A stretch of DNA of 64,000 bases from Primulina eburnea (GCF_022965805.1 NC_133102.1:2364885-2428884), one strand, 5' to 3'. Shown: positions 48,871-60,421, numbered from the stretch's first letter. The notes: generated from the letters alone by a model not told the origin. A program made the numbers and translations.

Positions 48871-49631
48871 CTAGAGGCTCTGTTTCATGAATAATTGTGA
48901 ATCACTTTCGAATTTTTTGCGTTCTGTTCAAACAAATGGTGTCTTTTGATTTATTTCGTCGGACTTTTGGAACAAGAAACACCTCATATGTTGAAACAAC
49001 GTATATATGAAGACAAAAAAAAAAAGAGAATCAAATATCATTTTCAAATATTTTTTTCTGATTCTTAAAAAATTCGTACTCATATTGTATTGAAGTTCTT
49101 TTTCCTTTCAAACAAAAGAAAGTTTATATCATTTTTGGTTGTGGAACTTGTGATTTAGTTTGTTATTATCACAAGTTAAAGTAGTTGTATTTTGTGAAAA
49201 GATTGATAAATTTCGAAAACACCAAGTACGAGCCAAAATCTTTTTAAAGAAATAATGTTCAACGGTAGCCTCAATTTTGTCATTCTTCATTGCTTTCTTC
49301 AAATATTTCTAAACAAATTTCACTAATATTTAGGTCCAAATTCGTAATATTACGAAAAACTTATAGTAATCCACCATGAATAACACACAGCAAAGATAAT
49401 TTTTGTACCCATCGAACCAGTTTTCGTTAAATTCTAATACCCGATTTCTCACATGTCATGACTCGTATATATCAAGGATTTGTTTCTTCATACTTAGATT
49501 AATTAACGTGGGCCTATTTTTCCGTTACCTGCAAGATTTCAAAGGAACAGAGCAGATCACAATTCCAATGGAAAGGGAAACAGTGATTCAATCTATATTA
49601 TCTGTATTATGTAAAAAAAAACAAAACAAAA
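48871..49631. other. Spacer, no feature seen
   Basis: AT-rich; no coding exon, RNA gene or repeat terminus recognised. Confidence 0.45.
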
Positions 49632-49812
49632 GTAAAAATTTGTGTGAAACGATTTCACGGGGCATATTTTGTGAGACATGTCTCTTATTTGGGTCATCCA
49701 TGAAAAAATATTAGTTTTTACGTTAAGAGTATTACTTTCTATTGTGAATATCAATAAGATTGACCCGTCTCACAGATAAAAATTCGTGAGATCGTCTCAC
49801 AAGAGATCTACT
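49632..49812 (+). mobile_element. GTGAGAC-family MITE
   Basis: TTTGTGTGAAACGATTTCAC, CTCTTATTTGGGTCATCCAT, TAAGAGTATTACTTTCTATT, ACCCGTCTCACAGATAAAAA, GTGAGATCGTCTCACAAGAG. Near complete, forward. Confidence 0.93.
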
Positions 49813-50175
49813 TAAAGAATGAAAGATATGATTTGTGAGGAACAAAAGAAAATTAATATTTGTTTCGAATGGAGTGTAAAGTTGGACAAGAAAACTAACA
49901 TTAATTATAAGCTTTCACATTTCAACCACTGCCATTGGTCAATCTAGACCATTGACCTTTCTTGTGTTTTACAATTCACATATGAAATTTTCTTTATTAT
50001 TGAAATTATGGAGTTTTAAACATAATAATTAATAAATTAATGAAAACCCAAGTTGCCAAACTTATCCAAAACTCTCAGATAGGGATAGGAAACTATATTT
50101 CCTTGATTTTGCAGTAAATTAGGCTAATTGTTCTCTTCAATACTTACTCCAAGTATATATTCTATTATTTATTTG

Positions 50176-50359
50176 AGTGAGTCTCATGTGAGACCGTCTC
50201 ACAGATTTTAATATGTGAGACGGGTCAACCCTACCGATATTCACAATAAAAAGTAATACTCTTAGCATAAAAAGTAATCTTTTTTTCATGGATGACCCAA
50301 ATAATAGATCTGTCTCACAAATTCGATCCGTGAGATCGTCTCACACAAGTTTTTGCCTA
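50176..50359 (-). mobile_element. GTGAGAC-family MITE
   Basis: Reverse orientation: GAGTCTCATGTGAGACCGTC, CCTACCGATATTCACAATAA, TGGATGACCCAAATAATAGA, GAGATCGTCTCACACAAGTT. Near complete. Confidence 0.93.
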
Positions 50360-50776
50360 CTTATTTTTGTTCGACCTGCATACAAACCCTGCATTCCCCG
50401 ATTGTTCTAATGGTGCTCTTGGGTTGTTGGGATCAGTGACATCTCGTTCGTTCTTTCGGTTATGGAGTAGTACTTTGTATAGTTATGTAGTAAATTTACT
50501 TGGAGTCGGTGGAAAAACTATTCAATTAATCCGATTTTTATCAACCATACAAGAATTGACTAATTTTAAGAAAGTAATAGGAATAAAGCCAAAAAAATTA
50601 TCGGGTTCTCTTTTCCCACTATAGGCTTAATTTATACAAGCATTTTGCACACATTGATTGAATATGTTTAATCAGGCCACTGAAAGCAACTGGGCCAAAA
50701 TTTACCAGTTTACTATACACAAATCAAACCAAACATGTCCTACCAATAGCCTTTCGCCAAATGGCAACACTCTTAA

Positions 50777-51467
50777 TCAGCACCCAACTTGAAGCTGATT
50801 GGATCGGCTTTCCACTTCCGGTTCGGCTAGTTCAGCCGTGAGATTTTGCTTCCTCCGCTTTGGCGAGCCGCTATCCAAGCCTGATGAGACCGTCGACGCC
50901 GTTGATGCCGAAGTCTCTGGTGATCGCCGCTTAGCCGTCACTCTAACGGGCTCCGGCTCGTTCAAGCAGATTTTATGCGGGAAATTCAGTAAAGCCTTCG
51001 AGCCACGCATTCTGTAAGCCGCTCTGTCGTAAGCCGAAGCCGCTTCTTCGGCCGTTGCGTATGTCCCGAGCCACAGCCTCGCGCCGTTCTTAGCCGGGTC
51101 CCTAATCTCCGCCGCGAACTTCCCCCAAGGCCGCCGCCTCACCCCTCGATAGTGCCTCCCCGTCTGTCGACCCACCACCGGCGCGGCCATCATCGACGGA
51201 AGTACTCGGCGAAGATTCCGTTTTCAGTACTGCGGCTATGCTCCGGTCCTCCGGCTCCACCTTGACGTTGTTAAACGGTGTCCACCCATCATTGACGGCG
51301 TCACGCAATAGACCGTAAATCACCATATCTTCTGAATCATCGACTTTTAAAGGCAAGTCTCCCCAGGTTTCCGTTAAACAAGGCACCAGACTGCTGAAAT
51401 TAGAGCTCCGGAAAAACACCGGGAAACTCACCGGCGTCGTCAAATCGGTGAAAACTGGCTGGTACAT
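50777..51467 (-). CDS. AP2/ERF transcription factor, group IX (ERF1/ERF2-like); frameshifted
   Basis: Single exon. ATG at 51467 ([14 protein letters not shown]) begins a conserved N-terminal part that includes [20 protein letters not shown] and [13 protein letters not shown], the group IX signature. The AP2 domain follows in another frame: [55 protein letters not shown], then a basic KRRSPE/SPKRRKQ region and the stop at 50777. The span is 691 nt, one more than a multiple of three. Both frames are open between 51102 and 51223, so the shift lies about 51160-51223. Group IX ERFs bind the GCC box and drive ethylene/jasmonate defence genes. A CCTATAGATA TATA-like box near 51590 fits a short leader. 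Either a recent pseudogene or a one-base sequence error. Confidence 0.88.
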
Positions 51468-53002
51468 GAAGTCTTCTCGATCAACTCTAAGCAGAATTGG
51501 GTTTTTCTTGAAATTCCGATAAGCTTCGATCAAATTCTGCAAAAGGGCTTCCAATCTTAGATTGGGGTAATGGGAAGGGGTTGAGTATCTATAGGTTGAA
51601 AAGATAAGATGCATGCAACCAGGCAAAACCTCTGTACTGCATAAGGAAGCGAGTTCAATATTTTTGTTAGTATTTTATTACAAACTTTTGGCTAATTTTA
51701 ATTTTATTTTAATATTAAAAAAACTTTGTACTATTCGTGAATTTAATGTGGGCGGATTGGATTGGATTGGGCCCATTGAGGTGTTCTGGAAGGAGAGCAA
51801 GTGGGCAAGTGGGAAATTGGACGTGGCAAGTGATGATGCTGACATCACTCTCTCACCTCATTACTGCGTCACTATATGCTTGAACTTATTAAAATTCAAT
51901 TATTTTTACATCCTAAGATTCAGATAAAAAAATAATAATATTAAATCAATATATAAAATATATATCTCGTGCATAATCTAGATATATATAATACTTATAA
52001 ATTATTATATACATATATATATATATTTTACCAAACATCAATTTTTACATTACCAATTATAGACACTTTTTTTTAAACAAAACTCATTTTCTATTTCGTA
52101 ATTTTATTTCCTCTTATCCTAAAATTAAGCCAACCGTTATTTCATTTTAAAAAAAATTATTTTCTAGAAATTCGTTACAAAGAAGAGGAAAATCACCCTC
52201 TTTTGTCCGCAATCGTACGTATAACAAGGTCTTCGAAACTATGAAGAAAATATTATTTAAAAAATTATATTGTTTAATATACTAAACAAAGTGAAAAGTT
52301 CAAATTGGGGTTCTTCTTCTTTTTTTTTTGGATTTTTCTAAAAAAAAAATGGTTTGATAATCTCACTCATTTATTTACCCATTGCATTCGATTTAATTCA
52401 TCGACGATCGGGCATCAGACTTCACCATAATATCTTCTCGTACTCACATCATTTCCTGGCTTTAGTTAAATTCGTTCATTAATTAAAATATAATTTTTAA
52501 ATCCAAAATATTTATAATTTAAATTACTACCGTGTCGAATTTCATGAATATCGTCAAAATTTAACATAATAATACATGAAGAAGTTAAATTATAGTTTAA
52601 TATTTCATTTAAATTGATTAATTTGTTTTGGACGTATATATTCCATTCGAGGAATGCTTCGAGTGATGCTTTTCAAATGATATATATCTTGGGTGTTTTA
52701 AAATGAATCACAATCACTATTGAAATATGATAATTTAGTAAAGAGTCGGTCTAAAATTAAATTAAATTTTATCTATCGAAGCAAACTTATCTCAAATTCA
52801 TCAATCCAAACACGATCTAAAACACATATGCTAGAATTTTTACTATCTTACAGCCGCAAACGCACAATCTTGCAAAAATTTCAACACAGAAAAAAATGCA
52901 TTAGTGCATTTTGGAGTAAAAAATTTAAAATCAAATGACCAAATTCATAATCTAAATTTATCATATCAGTTTGAACTGTTTCGAATCCAATAAATTAGAA
53001 GG
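51468..53002. other. Upstream region of ERF gene and AT-rich spacer
   Basis: 51468 to about 51900 is probable ERF promoter (balanced composition with GGATTGGATTGG near 51754). 51900-53000 is AT-rich with no coding exon or transposon end recognised. Confidence 0.45.
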
Positions 53003-53177
53003 CGAAACTTGTGTGGGACCGTCTCACGGTCGTATTTTGTGAGACGTGTATCTTATTTGGGTCATCCATGAAAAAATATTACTTTTTTATGTTAATAGTA
53101 TTACTTTTTATTGTGAATATCGGTATGGTTGACCCGTCTCACAGATAAGGATTCATGAGACCGTTTTACAAAATACC
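53003..53177 (+). mobile_element. GTGAGAC-family MITE
   Basis: ACTTGTGTGGGACCGTCTCA, CGTATTTTGTGAGACGTGTA, GGTATGGTTGACCCGTCTCA, ATTCATGAGACCGTTTTACA. Forward, near complete. Confidence 0.93.
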
Positions 53178-53198
53178 TACTCAAATTAAAAAAAAGCA

Positions 53199-53593
53199 AA
53201 AACTCATGTGAGACGATATCACGGGTCGTATTTGTGAGACATATATCTTCTTTGGGTCACCCATGAAAAAGTATTACTTTTTTTGCTAAGAGTATTACTT
53301 TTTATTGTGAATATGGGTAGGGTTGATCCGTCTCACAGATTATGATCCGTGAGATGGTCTCACAGATTATGATCCTGAAACGGTCTCACATGAGACCCAC
53401 TATTAAAAAAAGAGTGAGTCTCATGTGAGACCGTCTCACAGATCATAATCTGTGAGACGGGTCAACCCTACCCATATTCACAATAAAAGTAATACTCTTA
53501 GCATAAAAAGTGATACTTTTTCATGGGTGACCCAAATAAGAGATCCGTCTCACAAATAATACCCGTGAGACCGTCTCACACAAGTTTTTGCCT
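53199..53593. mobile_element. Inverted pair of GTGAGAC-family MITEs (long hairpin)
   Basis: Forward copy 53199-53401 (CTCATGTGAGACGATATCAC ... CGGTCTCACATGAGACCCAC) and reverse copy 53416-53593 (GAGTCTCATGTGAGACCGTC ... GAGACCGTCTCACACAAGTT) face each other across about 14 bp. The forward copy has a local duplication of its CACAGATTATGATCC end. Arms of about 175 bp are highly similar. Confidence 0.95.
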
Positions 53594-53702
53594 CAAAAAA
53601 AATATCCGCCTACCATTTTCAACTTATTAATGTATAATTATTGTTTTTTTTTTATTTTATAACGGAAGGAAATACTTTTGGGGAGAAGTTGAAATACACT
53701 AT

Positions 53703-53946
53703 GGGTGTGTTTGGTTGAGTGGATTAAATAAGGATAGATTAATAATCAAATATTTATCGTTAAAATTTTAAGTTGTTTTAATAATCATTTTGATCCGTTT
53801 AAGATACAATTTTATGAATAACTATTTGATTAATAAAATTGGATCTTAAACCGGGTCAAAATGATTATTAAAACAACTTAAAATTTTAACGATAAATATT
53901 TGACTATTAATCTATCTTTATTTAATCCACTCAACCAAACACACCC
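53703..53946. mobile_element. Foldback MITE (Tourist/PIF-Harbinger-like), complete copy
   Basis: Ends GGGTGTGTTTGGTTGAGTGG and CCACTCAACCAAACACACCC are perfect inverted repeats. The inversion continues inward through GGATTAAATAAGGATAGATT and nearly the whole 244 bp. TAT flanks both ends (53700-53702 and 53947-53949), the 3-bp target duplication length of PIF/Harbinger elements. No ORF. Confidence 0.92.
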
Positions 53947-54902
53947 TATATGTATTTCCTTCCCTCAAATACAAATGAAACACAAGCTGGTTCATTATTT
54001 GCAATTTTGATCTTATGTTTTCCAAATTCATTGAATATTGCTATTATTGAGTTGGGAACATTATTTCAACATTCAAAAATTTGAAATTAGACTTTAATGC
54101 ATGCATCTGATTTACACTTGAATGGCCTTGTATTTGACCGAAAGCATATTATAATTAAGCTTAAATACATTATGTTTTGTCAAAACTTATATGTCATCAC
54201 ACGCATGCGATTACGTCAGCCAATTTTTGTACAAACTCCAAAATATATCATATTATTTTAGATTATTTTTTGGCCGAATAGATTTGAAATTGATAGATTT
54301 CGATTATAAATAATAAGTTAAATTTTAAATTCGTATTTTATTTATTAACATATTAGTTACAACAAAGTAAAATTTATTTCAAATATATCCATTTTTGGGT
54401 GAACTTGAATTTAATCCTCATTAGCATGAAATAATATATAAACATGTCAGTATAGAAGTTTATAGGCTTGCTTCTTTAAAACTATAAACATATATTTGAA
54501 ATTCATCTATCCATATGTAGAGTAAATTGCATCCAAGACCTAACCCCTCTTAACATGTCGAAATGAAACAAAACTCTAAGAAATATTTATAGACATCAAA
54601 GTCCTTAATAAAGCAAGCAAGGTCCATCGGGGCAGCTCATCCGCCATGAAAAAATTAGCGGGTTAGGTTACAGCTTCAATGTCCAGTTTATATGTAACAT
54701 CACCTTTCGATGTAAGATCAGTATTTTTGGGTTTTAGCATAAGATAAGACAACAATTTTGGATGACATGTCAACATTTTTCGATTTCATGACATTATTTT
54801 CTGGTGTCTTCAACATATTTTTGATTGAAGAATTAAATTTAAATTGGTTCTTCCTCATAATTTTGCTGAACTTTTTAACAAATAATGACATTTTTTCATT
54901 GT
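53947..54902. other. Spacer, possible retrotransposon remains
   Basis: No recognisable gene. The part next to 54903 may extend the Copia gag remnant but has no intact frame. Confidence 0.4.
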
Positions 54903-55103
54903 TTATCTGATTTGCAGATTTTCTATTGGAATATTTTTAGCGGTTGGAGTTGAAGTCATGATGACTAGAGCTCTGGTTGGCAATGGAATAGAAGGCTCCT
55001 CTTTTGTTCGAATCTCAAACTCAAACTCATATGCGTTCAAGTTCGCAAATAGGTCATGACGCTCGAGTTTGTCGAGGTCCTTAGACTCCCTCATAGCCAC
55101 CAC
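54903..55103 (-). pseudogene. Copia-type gag (UBN2) fragment
   Basis: The frame reads MRESKDLDKLERHDLFANL then NAYEFEFEIRTKEEPS and TRALVI. This matches the segment of plant Copia gag polyproteins with the pattern 'KDLxxLxxxxLFADLxAYEFE...TKAL'. Sequence on both sides (to about 55500) is consistent with more gag but frame-broken. A dead fragment, not a host gene. Confidence 0.65.
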
Positions 55104-57265
55104 ATTTATATCTCTTTCTGGGCAAGTTCACAATTAGAGTATTATTTACCAAGTGATGTAAGTTCAATAAAAAAAAAACTGCTAAATTGTTCATTAAAAT
55201 TATTCAAAGTCTCGTCGGGCTTCTTCAATTTGCATTTTCAAAATTTTGAATTGCCTTGATCAACTTGTTCTACTTCGCATGATCATTTCTCTCGCAAAGT
55301 TGGGTCATCTTCTTCCAGATTTCTTTAAAGTTGAACATGTCTTGATTTTACTGAACATATTCTTATTGAAGGTCTTGTATTTTTTCAAGATTTTTTTTTT
55401 TGTCCTCAGCATTTCACCCTGGTAGATGCTTTTCAACCACTTGAGGCACACGCTCGGATATGGCTATTTTTGTGTTTGCTTGAATATCTGCATTGGACCG
55501 CCTGCAAATGACACACCATATATTGTCATCATGCGCAGTTAGATATGCCTACACGAAATATTTTCTAATAGTCATATTATTCTTTTGAGAACATATGGAT
55601 CTTAGCAAAAGATGGTGGTGATATTATTTGTTGACAAACCCACCCTAACTCGTACCATTGTAGTTCCTAATTTCAACATGTTGACAATCATTGCAAAAGA
55701 GAAACAATCTAATTTATTGATTCGTGCTGACCACTTATTTGAAACTACCGCCGCTTGGTTCTGATTTCGGTTTTAATATGACATTTTATATAATATTCTA
55801 GAGATTAAAAACAGATGATTTTTATGAGATTTCCTAGCAAATAAATACGATAATTTTAGCTAATTTGTAAACTAATGATATTGTTTTATGATAATTTGTT
55901 TGGGTTGATTAGAATAAATCTTTACATTTAAATTTGAATAAGATTCAAATAGTTTTTTTTCTTCAGTGAATTTATCGTACCAGAAATTTTTTCATAATAT
56001 AAAAAAGTATATTACCCGAATTTTAATAATTCACATATTTTAATTATCACAATAGGTTTATAAGTAAATGTCCTAAGTATATAAATATGTATGTGTATTA
56101 ACTTGTCTATTTAGTACATATATATATACTTATTTATTTTGAGTGGTGTATGCTAAATGCTAATGTTACATAAATTAATGAATCTTATACATATACGATT
56201 TGGTCTATTACCCTTCATAAATCACGGTTTATCGATTTGTTAGTGTTCATATTCTACTTGTTTTGTTCTCTGGAAACCTTGATTTGTTTAAAGTTTTTTA
56301 CAATTAAGAAATAAGAAATTTTTGTTAGAGATTTTTCTCAAAATCATGTTTTCACGTATATATAAACATGATATAATATGCAGAAGCTTATATCGAGTGT
56401 TACCTCCGGCCATTGAAAATTTGTTGAAGTTTTCTGATTTCTTTTCGATTGAATGCTTCTAAACACTTCAACACTCCTTTAGATGATGTATTTTCTCTAT
56501 GAGATTGTGTGTTTAGGGACCTCAATGCCTTCGGTATTTATAGGCACACTCATACCATAACCGAGTGTTTTGAGAGCTTGAGATTCAAACCAAATTTGTA
56601 TACGCATCTCAATTTTCAAACTTTGATGCTACTGTGTACAAATTTTTTCAACAATTTTTGGCAATGACCGTCGTCATTTTCAACACGTTTGTTTTACAGG
56701 TTACAATTTTCTTACAATTTTCACTTTAATTTTTTTTTTTATGAAAGTATCATAATTTGAAAAATTATGGTTAATCTTTTTATTGGGAAAAAGAAATTGT
56801 AATCCGCCAAAAATTCTTCCAATTTATAAAAACTTCAAATCAGGACACAATAGCCATCAAAGAATTTGTCGTGAGATTTTGGTTCTTGTAACAAATTCCA
56901 AGCCCGAAGGACTGTACATGCTTTGTTTTTTTAAAAGACAAAACTTATTCGAAATCGACTTTGATTTCACTCTTTTCTACCATTATTATAAAGCTTATTT
57001 GTAAATAAATATAATTTTTTACTAAGTAAAATCCATTTTTAAAATCTTCTTGTGCGACTCAAATTTGACATTAAATTGGTGTTGGACTATGAATTTTTTT
57101 ATTTTATTTTAGAGAACACATTATTTGAAGAAGGGGGAAAAATATAATCCTCGCACGGCTGCAGAGGAAGTTGCGAGGAAAGGAAGAGAATGCTGGTGAG
57201 TATGTGAACCGTTCCAGTACGACAACCATTTCAAAGCAAAAATTTGTAACTCTCTCGCTGATCCT
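55104..57265. other. Retroelement debris and AT-rich spacer
   Basis: 55104-55560 is probably decayed gag and leader of the same element. 56390-56560 contains CACTTCAACACTCCTTTAGA and GTATTTATAGGCACACTCAT, LTR-like on the reverse strand, but I cannot define ends. No host gene recognised. Confidence 0.4.
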
Positions 57266-57410
57266 ATTTTGTGAGACGGATCTCTTATTTGGAACATCCA
57301 TGAAAAAATATTATTTTTTATACTAAAAGTATTACTTTTTATTGTGAATATCGGTAGGGTTAACTCGTCTCACAGATAAAAATTCGTGAGACCGTCTCAC
57401 AAAAAATATG
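57266..57410 (+). mobile_element. GTGAGAC-family MITE, 5' truncated
   Basis: Starts inside the family at TTTTGTGAGACGGATCTCTT, continues ATTACTTTTTATTGTGAATA, TCGGTAGGGTTAACTCGTCT and ends GTGAGACCGTCTCACAAAAA. About the first 35 bp are missing. Confidence 0.9.
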
Positions 57411-57468
57411 CTCTCATATCAAAAACCTAATCACTTGTGTCTTAGTTTTAATTCTAATAATGAAATTA

Positions 57469-58040
57469 TATGGCAACGGTATGAAACATCTTGATATAAC
57501 GTACTTATTATATTGTAAAACATTGTACATGTCAAATTTAAAGATATATCTTAAATTTCGGTACGAATTTTCCGACATCGGTATGACATTCAAAAATTTT
57601 GGTAGTTCGGTATTAGTTTTAAAAAATTCGATATTTTCAGTGTGAATAACACTTTTTTTTAAAATTTCGGTATAGACGACATTATACCGATGTTGTATCG
57701 AAATTTCGGTATATTAAATATTTTTGATAAGAACGGTATGTGATTTATGTCATATTGATATACCAAAATTTCGGTACGATAACAATATTTATTTTTCGGT
57801 ACCGAAATTTTTTGGTATGACATACGTTATTCTTTGGAAAATCCAGTATACCGTACACCATGTTAGGGATGACATATCGTACCGTACCATATCGAAAAAT
57901 TCATATCATATACCTTCCAGAAAAATATTTATATCATACCGTAATGAGACTAGATATACCAAAATTTTCAATATGTATAATTAACATACCGATTATATCG
58001 AAATATTAATTGTATACCGACACCGTACCAATACATATCA
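57469..58040. repeat. CGGTAT/ATACCG-rich degenerate repeat block
   Basis: Short motifs TTTCGGTA, ACCGAAAT, ATACCG and CGGTAT recur in both orientations over about 570 bp, without a regular period. The composition is like the interior of nonautonomous hAT-type elements. No ORF with coding character and no ends defined. Confidence 0.6.
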
Positions 58041-58573
58041 TTTATAATGAAAAAAAAAATATTTTTTTAAAAAAATTAATGAATGTAATTATTTACTCTA
58101 AAACTAGTGAGAATAAATAAATAATAATAATTAATGATAGTTAAATTTTATTGTTAAATAAAATTAACACATATTTAAAAATAAAATAAAACACAAAATA
58201 GAGTCTCTCTCATAATCAATATTATAATTAATATCAAAGTCATTGGTCCTTGTAAATGATATCCTACATATGTGGTCATTATCTTTACTTTATTTCAACG
58301 GATAAGATTTTGTTACACATATAATTTTTTAATAAATATGGATCTATATATGTATGGACAAATCTTGACCATAAGACAATACTCACACGAATATAATGAA
58401 ATAAACCCTTCGTGTGATGCACTGAGGCTTCATTTGTTCTGCCAAGACGCTTCACGGGAAGCCGCCTCCGCGAACACAATACTCCAAATTTCCAACGCCT
58501 ATATTATCTCCACCTTCTTCACTCTCTTTTCCAACTTCCAAAATCCGATCTTCATTACAATATTCGTTCAAAA
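58041..58573. promoter_or_regulatory. Upstream region and 5' UTR of second ERF gene
   Basis: AT-rich up to about 58400, then balanced, with CTCCACCTTCTTCACTCTC just upstream of the ATG, typical of a leader. No specific element can be assigned with confidence. Confidence 0.4.
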
Positions 58574-59344
58574 ATGGCCACCCCAGATCAAAACTCAGCT
58601 CTGGATAGTATACACCAGCATCTTTTTGATGATTTTGGTCTCTTGGATACCTATACTTGTTCTTGGGACTCCCATATTTCAACAACTTCAAGCAATTCAA
58701 GTTCTGTCTTTTCAAGCCCAAGCGATTCATGCTCCAGTCCTGGATTTTCGAGCCTATTTGGCCTGAATAATGACTCCAGATTCATAGATTGCGAAGCGAA
58801 GCCGAGGAAAAACTTCACTGAAAGAAAGCCTTCGCTCAATATATCCATTCCTCGAACAAGTAAGGAACAATTCGAAGCGGGACTTGGACAGAATCCCGCC
58901 GACCAGCAGCGTTATAGAGGAGTGAGGCAACGGCCGTCAGGCAAGTTCGCGGCTGAGATACGAGATCCTAATAAGAAGGGAACCCGGGTCTGGCTCGGTA
59001 CCTTCGATACGGCGGTGGAAGCGGCGAAAGCGTACGACTCGGCGGCATTCAAGCTAAGAGGAAGCAAAGCCATACTCAATTTCCCACTCGAAATCAGAAT
59101 TTCGAACACTTGCCCGGTGACGGAGATTCCGGAAATTGGCTGCCGGAAAAGGGCTAGGGACGGTGAAGCCGCTGTAGAAAGAGAGGCGAAAGAAATCAAG
59201 AGAGAAGAATTAAGAGAAGTTATGCCTTTAACGCCGTCGAGTTGGAAGGCTGTTTGGGGCTTCGGAGATGGGATGGGCATCTTTGAGATCCCGCCGTTAT
59301 CTCCACATCCAAGTTTAGGATATCCCAGGCTCACCGTGGTATGA
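58574..59344 (+). CDS. AP2/ERF transcription factor, group IX (ERF5/ERF6/ERF104-like), with Trp-to-Ser in the AP2 domain
   Basis: Single exon, 256 residues, uninterrupted. The AP2 domain is at about residues 114-172: [60 protein letters not shown]. The N-terminal half is Ser-rich with [11 protein letters not shown] and SWDSHIS; the C-terminal part has a basic CRKRARD cluster and [17 protein letters not shown], matching the group IXb tail. GCC-box-binding activators or regulators of ethylene, JA and chitin responses. Odd: RxRPWGK is RQRPSGK here (codon TCA), removing a Trp known from the AtERF1 structure to contact DNA. YDSAAF instead of YDRAAF is another deviation. ATG context AAAAATGGCC is strong. 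Confidence 0.94.
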   Translation: MATPDQNSALDSIHQHLFDDFGLLDTYTCSWDSHISTTSSNSSSVFSSPSDSCSSPGFSSLFGLNNDSRFIDCEAKPRKNFTERKPSLNISIPRTSKEQFEAGLGQNPADQQRYRGVRQRPSGKFAAEIRDPNKKGTRVWLGTFDTAVEAAKAYDSAAFKLRGSKAILNFPLEIRISNTCPVTEIPEIGCRKRARDGEAAVEREAKEIKREELREVMPLTPSSWKAVWGFGDGMGIFEIPPLSPHPSLGYPRLTVV

Positions 59345-60269
59345 TTTTGGGGTTTCAACGGAATTATCCAAGGATCAAAATGCACCTGGCTCTGAAAGTC
59401 TGGGGTGGTTTGGAAATTTCAGAAAGTTTCAGGGTTTCAATAGAAAAAAAGTGTGGCGTTTGTTTATTCCTTTTTTTTTTTGTATGATATATGGAACATA
59501 TATTATATATAGCAGCGGCTGAGACACACGTGTTGCGTGTAATATAATTTTAGATATTTGAAATATTGTTTGATCAATTTATAAAACGAATTTTTGACAT
59601 TTGTAATTTGATATGAATATTATAATTAGTGTGTTTGTACACATTGTTGTGTACAACAAAAAATCTATTTTTCTATTAAACTTAATTTCAATAAAAAAAT
59701 ATAATAATATTATGGTAGAAAAAAGAAAGATTTTTTGCGTTAAAAATACCAACCGTAAGGTTTTTTAAATTGAGAACTTTTCAAATGTGTTGGTACATTT
59801 AAGGCTTCCAATTTTTGGGGAAGATTTGAGACGTATGATTGAAGTGGTTGGAATTGTTATAATTTATATGTTGTGTTCAAGATGAGAGTAAAAAGAGAAA
59901 AAAATTAGTGTCCTCTTCAAGCAGTTTTTCTAACCCACTCACACTTAACAATATAGTATATATATTTTTATCTATAAAACTGTCCATTTCCCAAGCATTC
60001 ATGTTTTGATCCCATAATAATTTTACTTGCTATGGAAATGTGTACTTGATATTGATGGAAATATGTTTTTTTAATGGAAATATATTAACAATCAATCACT
60101 TAAACTATATTTGTAAACATATACACGTAAAAACATGACAGGGAAATAAAAAAAAAAAAATTCATATTCCGAGTTAAATTTTCGCAATAGTATTAGCAAT
60201 CGCATTAGCCAATCTTTTGCAATGTTTAAGTGCGTTTCCATTTTGGGATTTCACACTCCATTCATTGGA
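59345..60269. other. 3' flank of ERF gene and repeat-derived spacer
   Basis: 59345 to about 59500 is probable 3' UTR. 59500-59960 shares blocks with 47240-47570. No gene recognised. Confidence 0.45.
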
Positions 60270-60421
60270 AGGTTCGATCCTGGGTGTGGGGGCAGTGCCC
60301 ACACCCAAGATCAAGGGTTGAGATTCATATCATGGGGAATAAAAAAATTTAAAAAAAATAAAAAATTGAGCCAGAATTTGATGTACCCCTACAGGCAGTA
60401 CAGGCACTGCCTGTAGGGGTA
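60270..60421 (+). repeat. Dispersed hairpin repeat, copy 2, with two perfect stems
   Basis: Stem 1: GGGTGTGGG (60282-60290), loop of 7, CCCACACCC (60298-60306). Stem 2: TACCCCTACAGGCAG (60384-60398), loop TACAGGCA, CTGCCTGTAGGGGTA (60407-60421), 15 bp perfect. Starts GGTTCGATCC, a B-box-like sequence. Shares its core with 48770-48870. Confidence 0.85.

Noticed and set aside
50367..50624. 85-codon forward ORF beginning MFDLHTNPAFPDCS
   Set aside because: No recognised family, no codon signal beyond chance and it overlaps the flank of a MITE; left unannotated.
55380..56560. Host gene between gag fragment and MITE
   Set aside because: Frames are broken throughout; segments look like retroelement leader or LTR.
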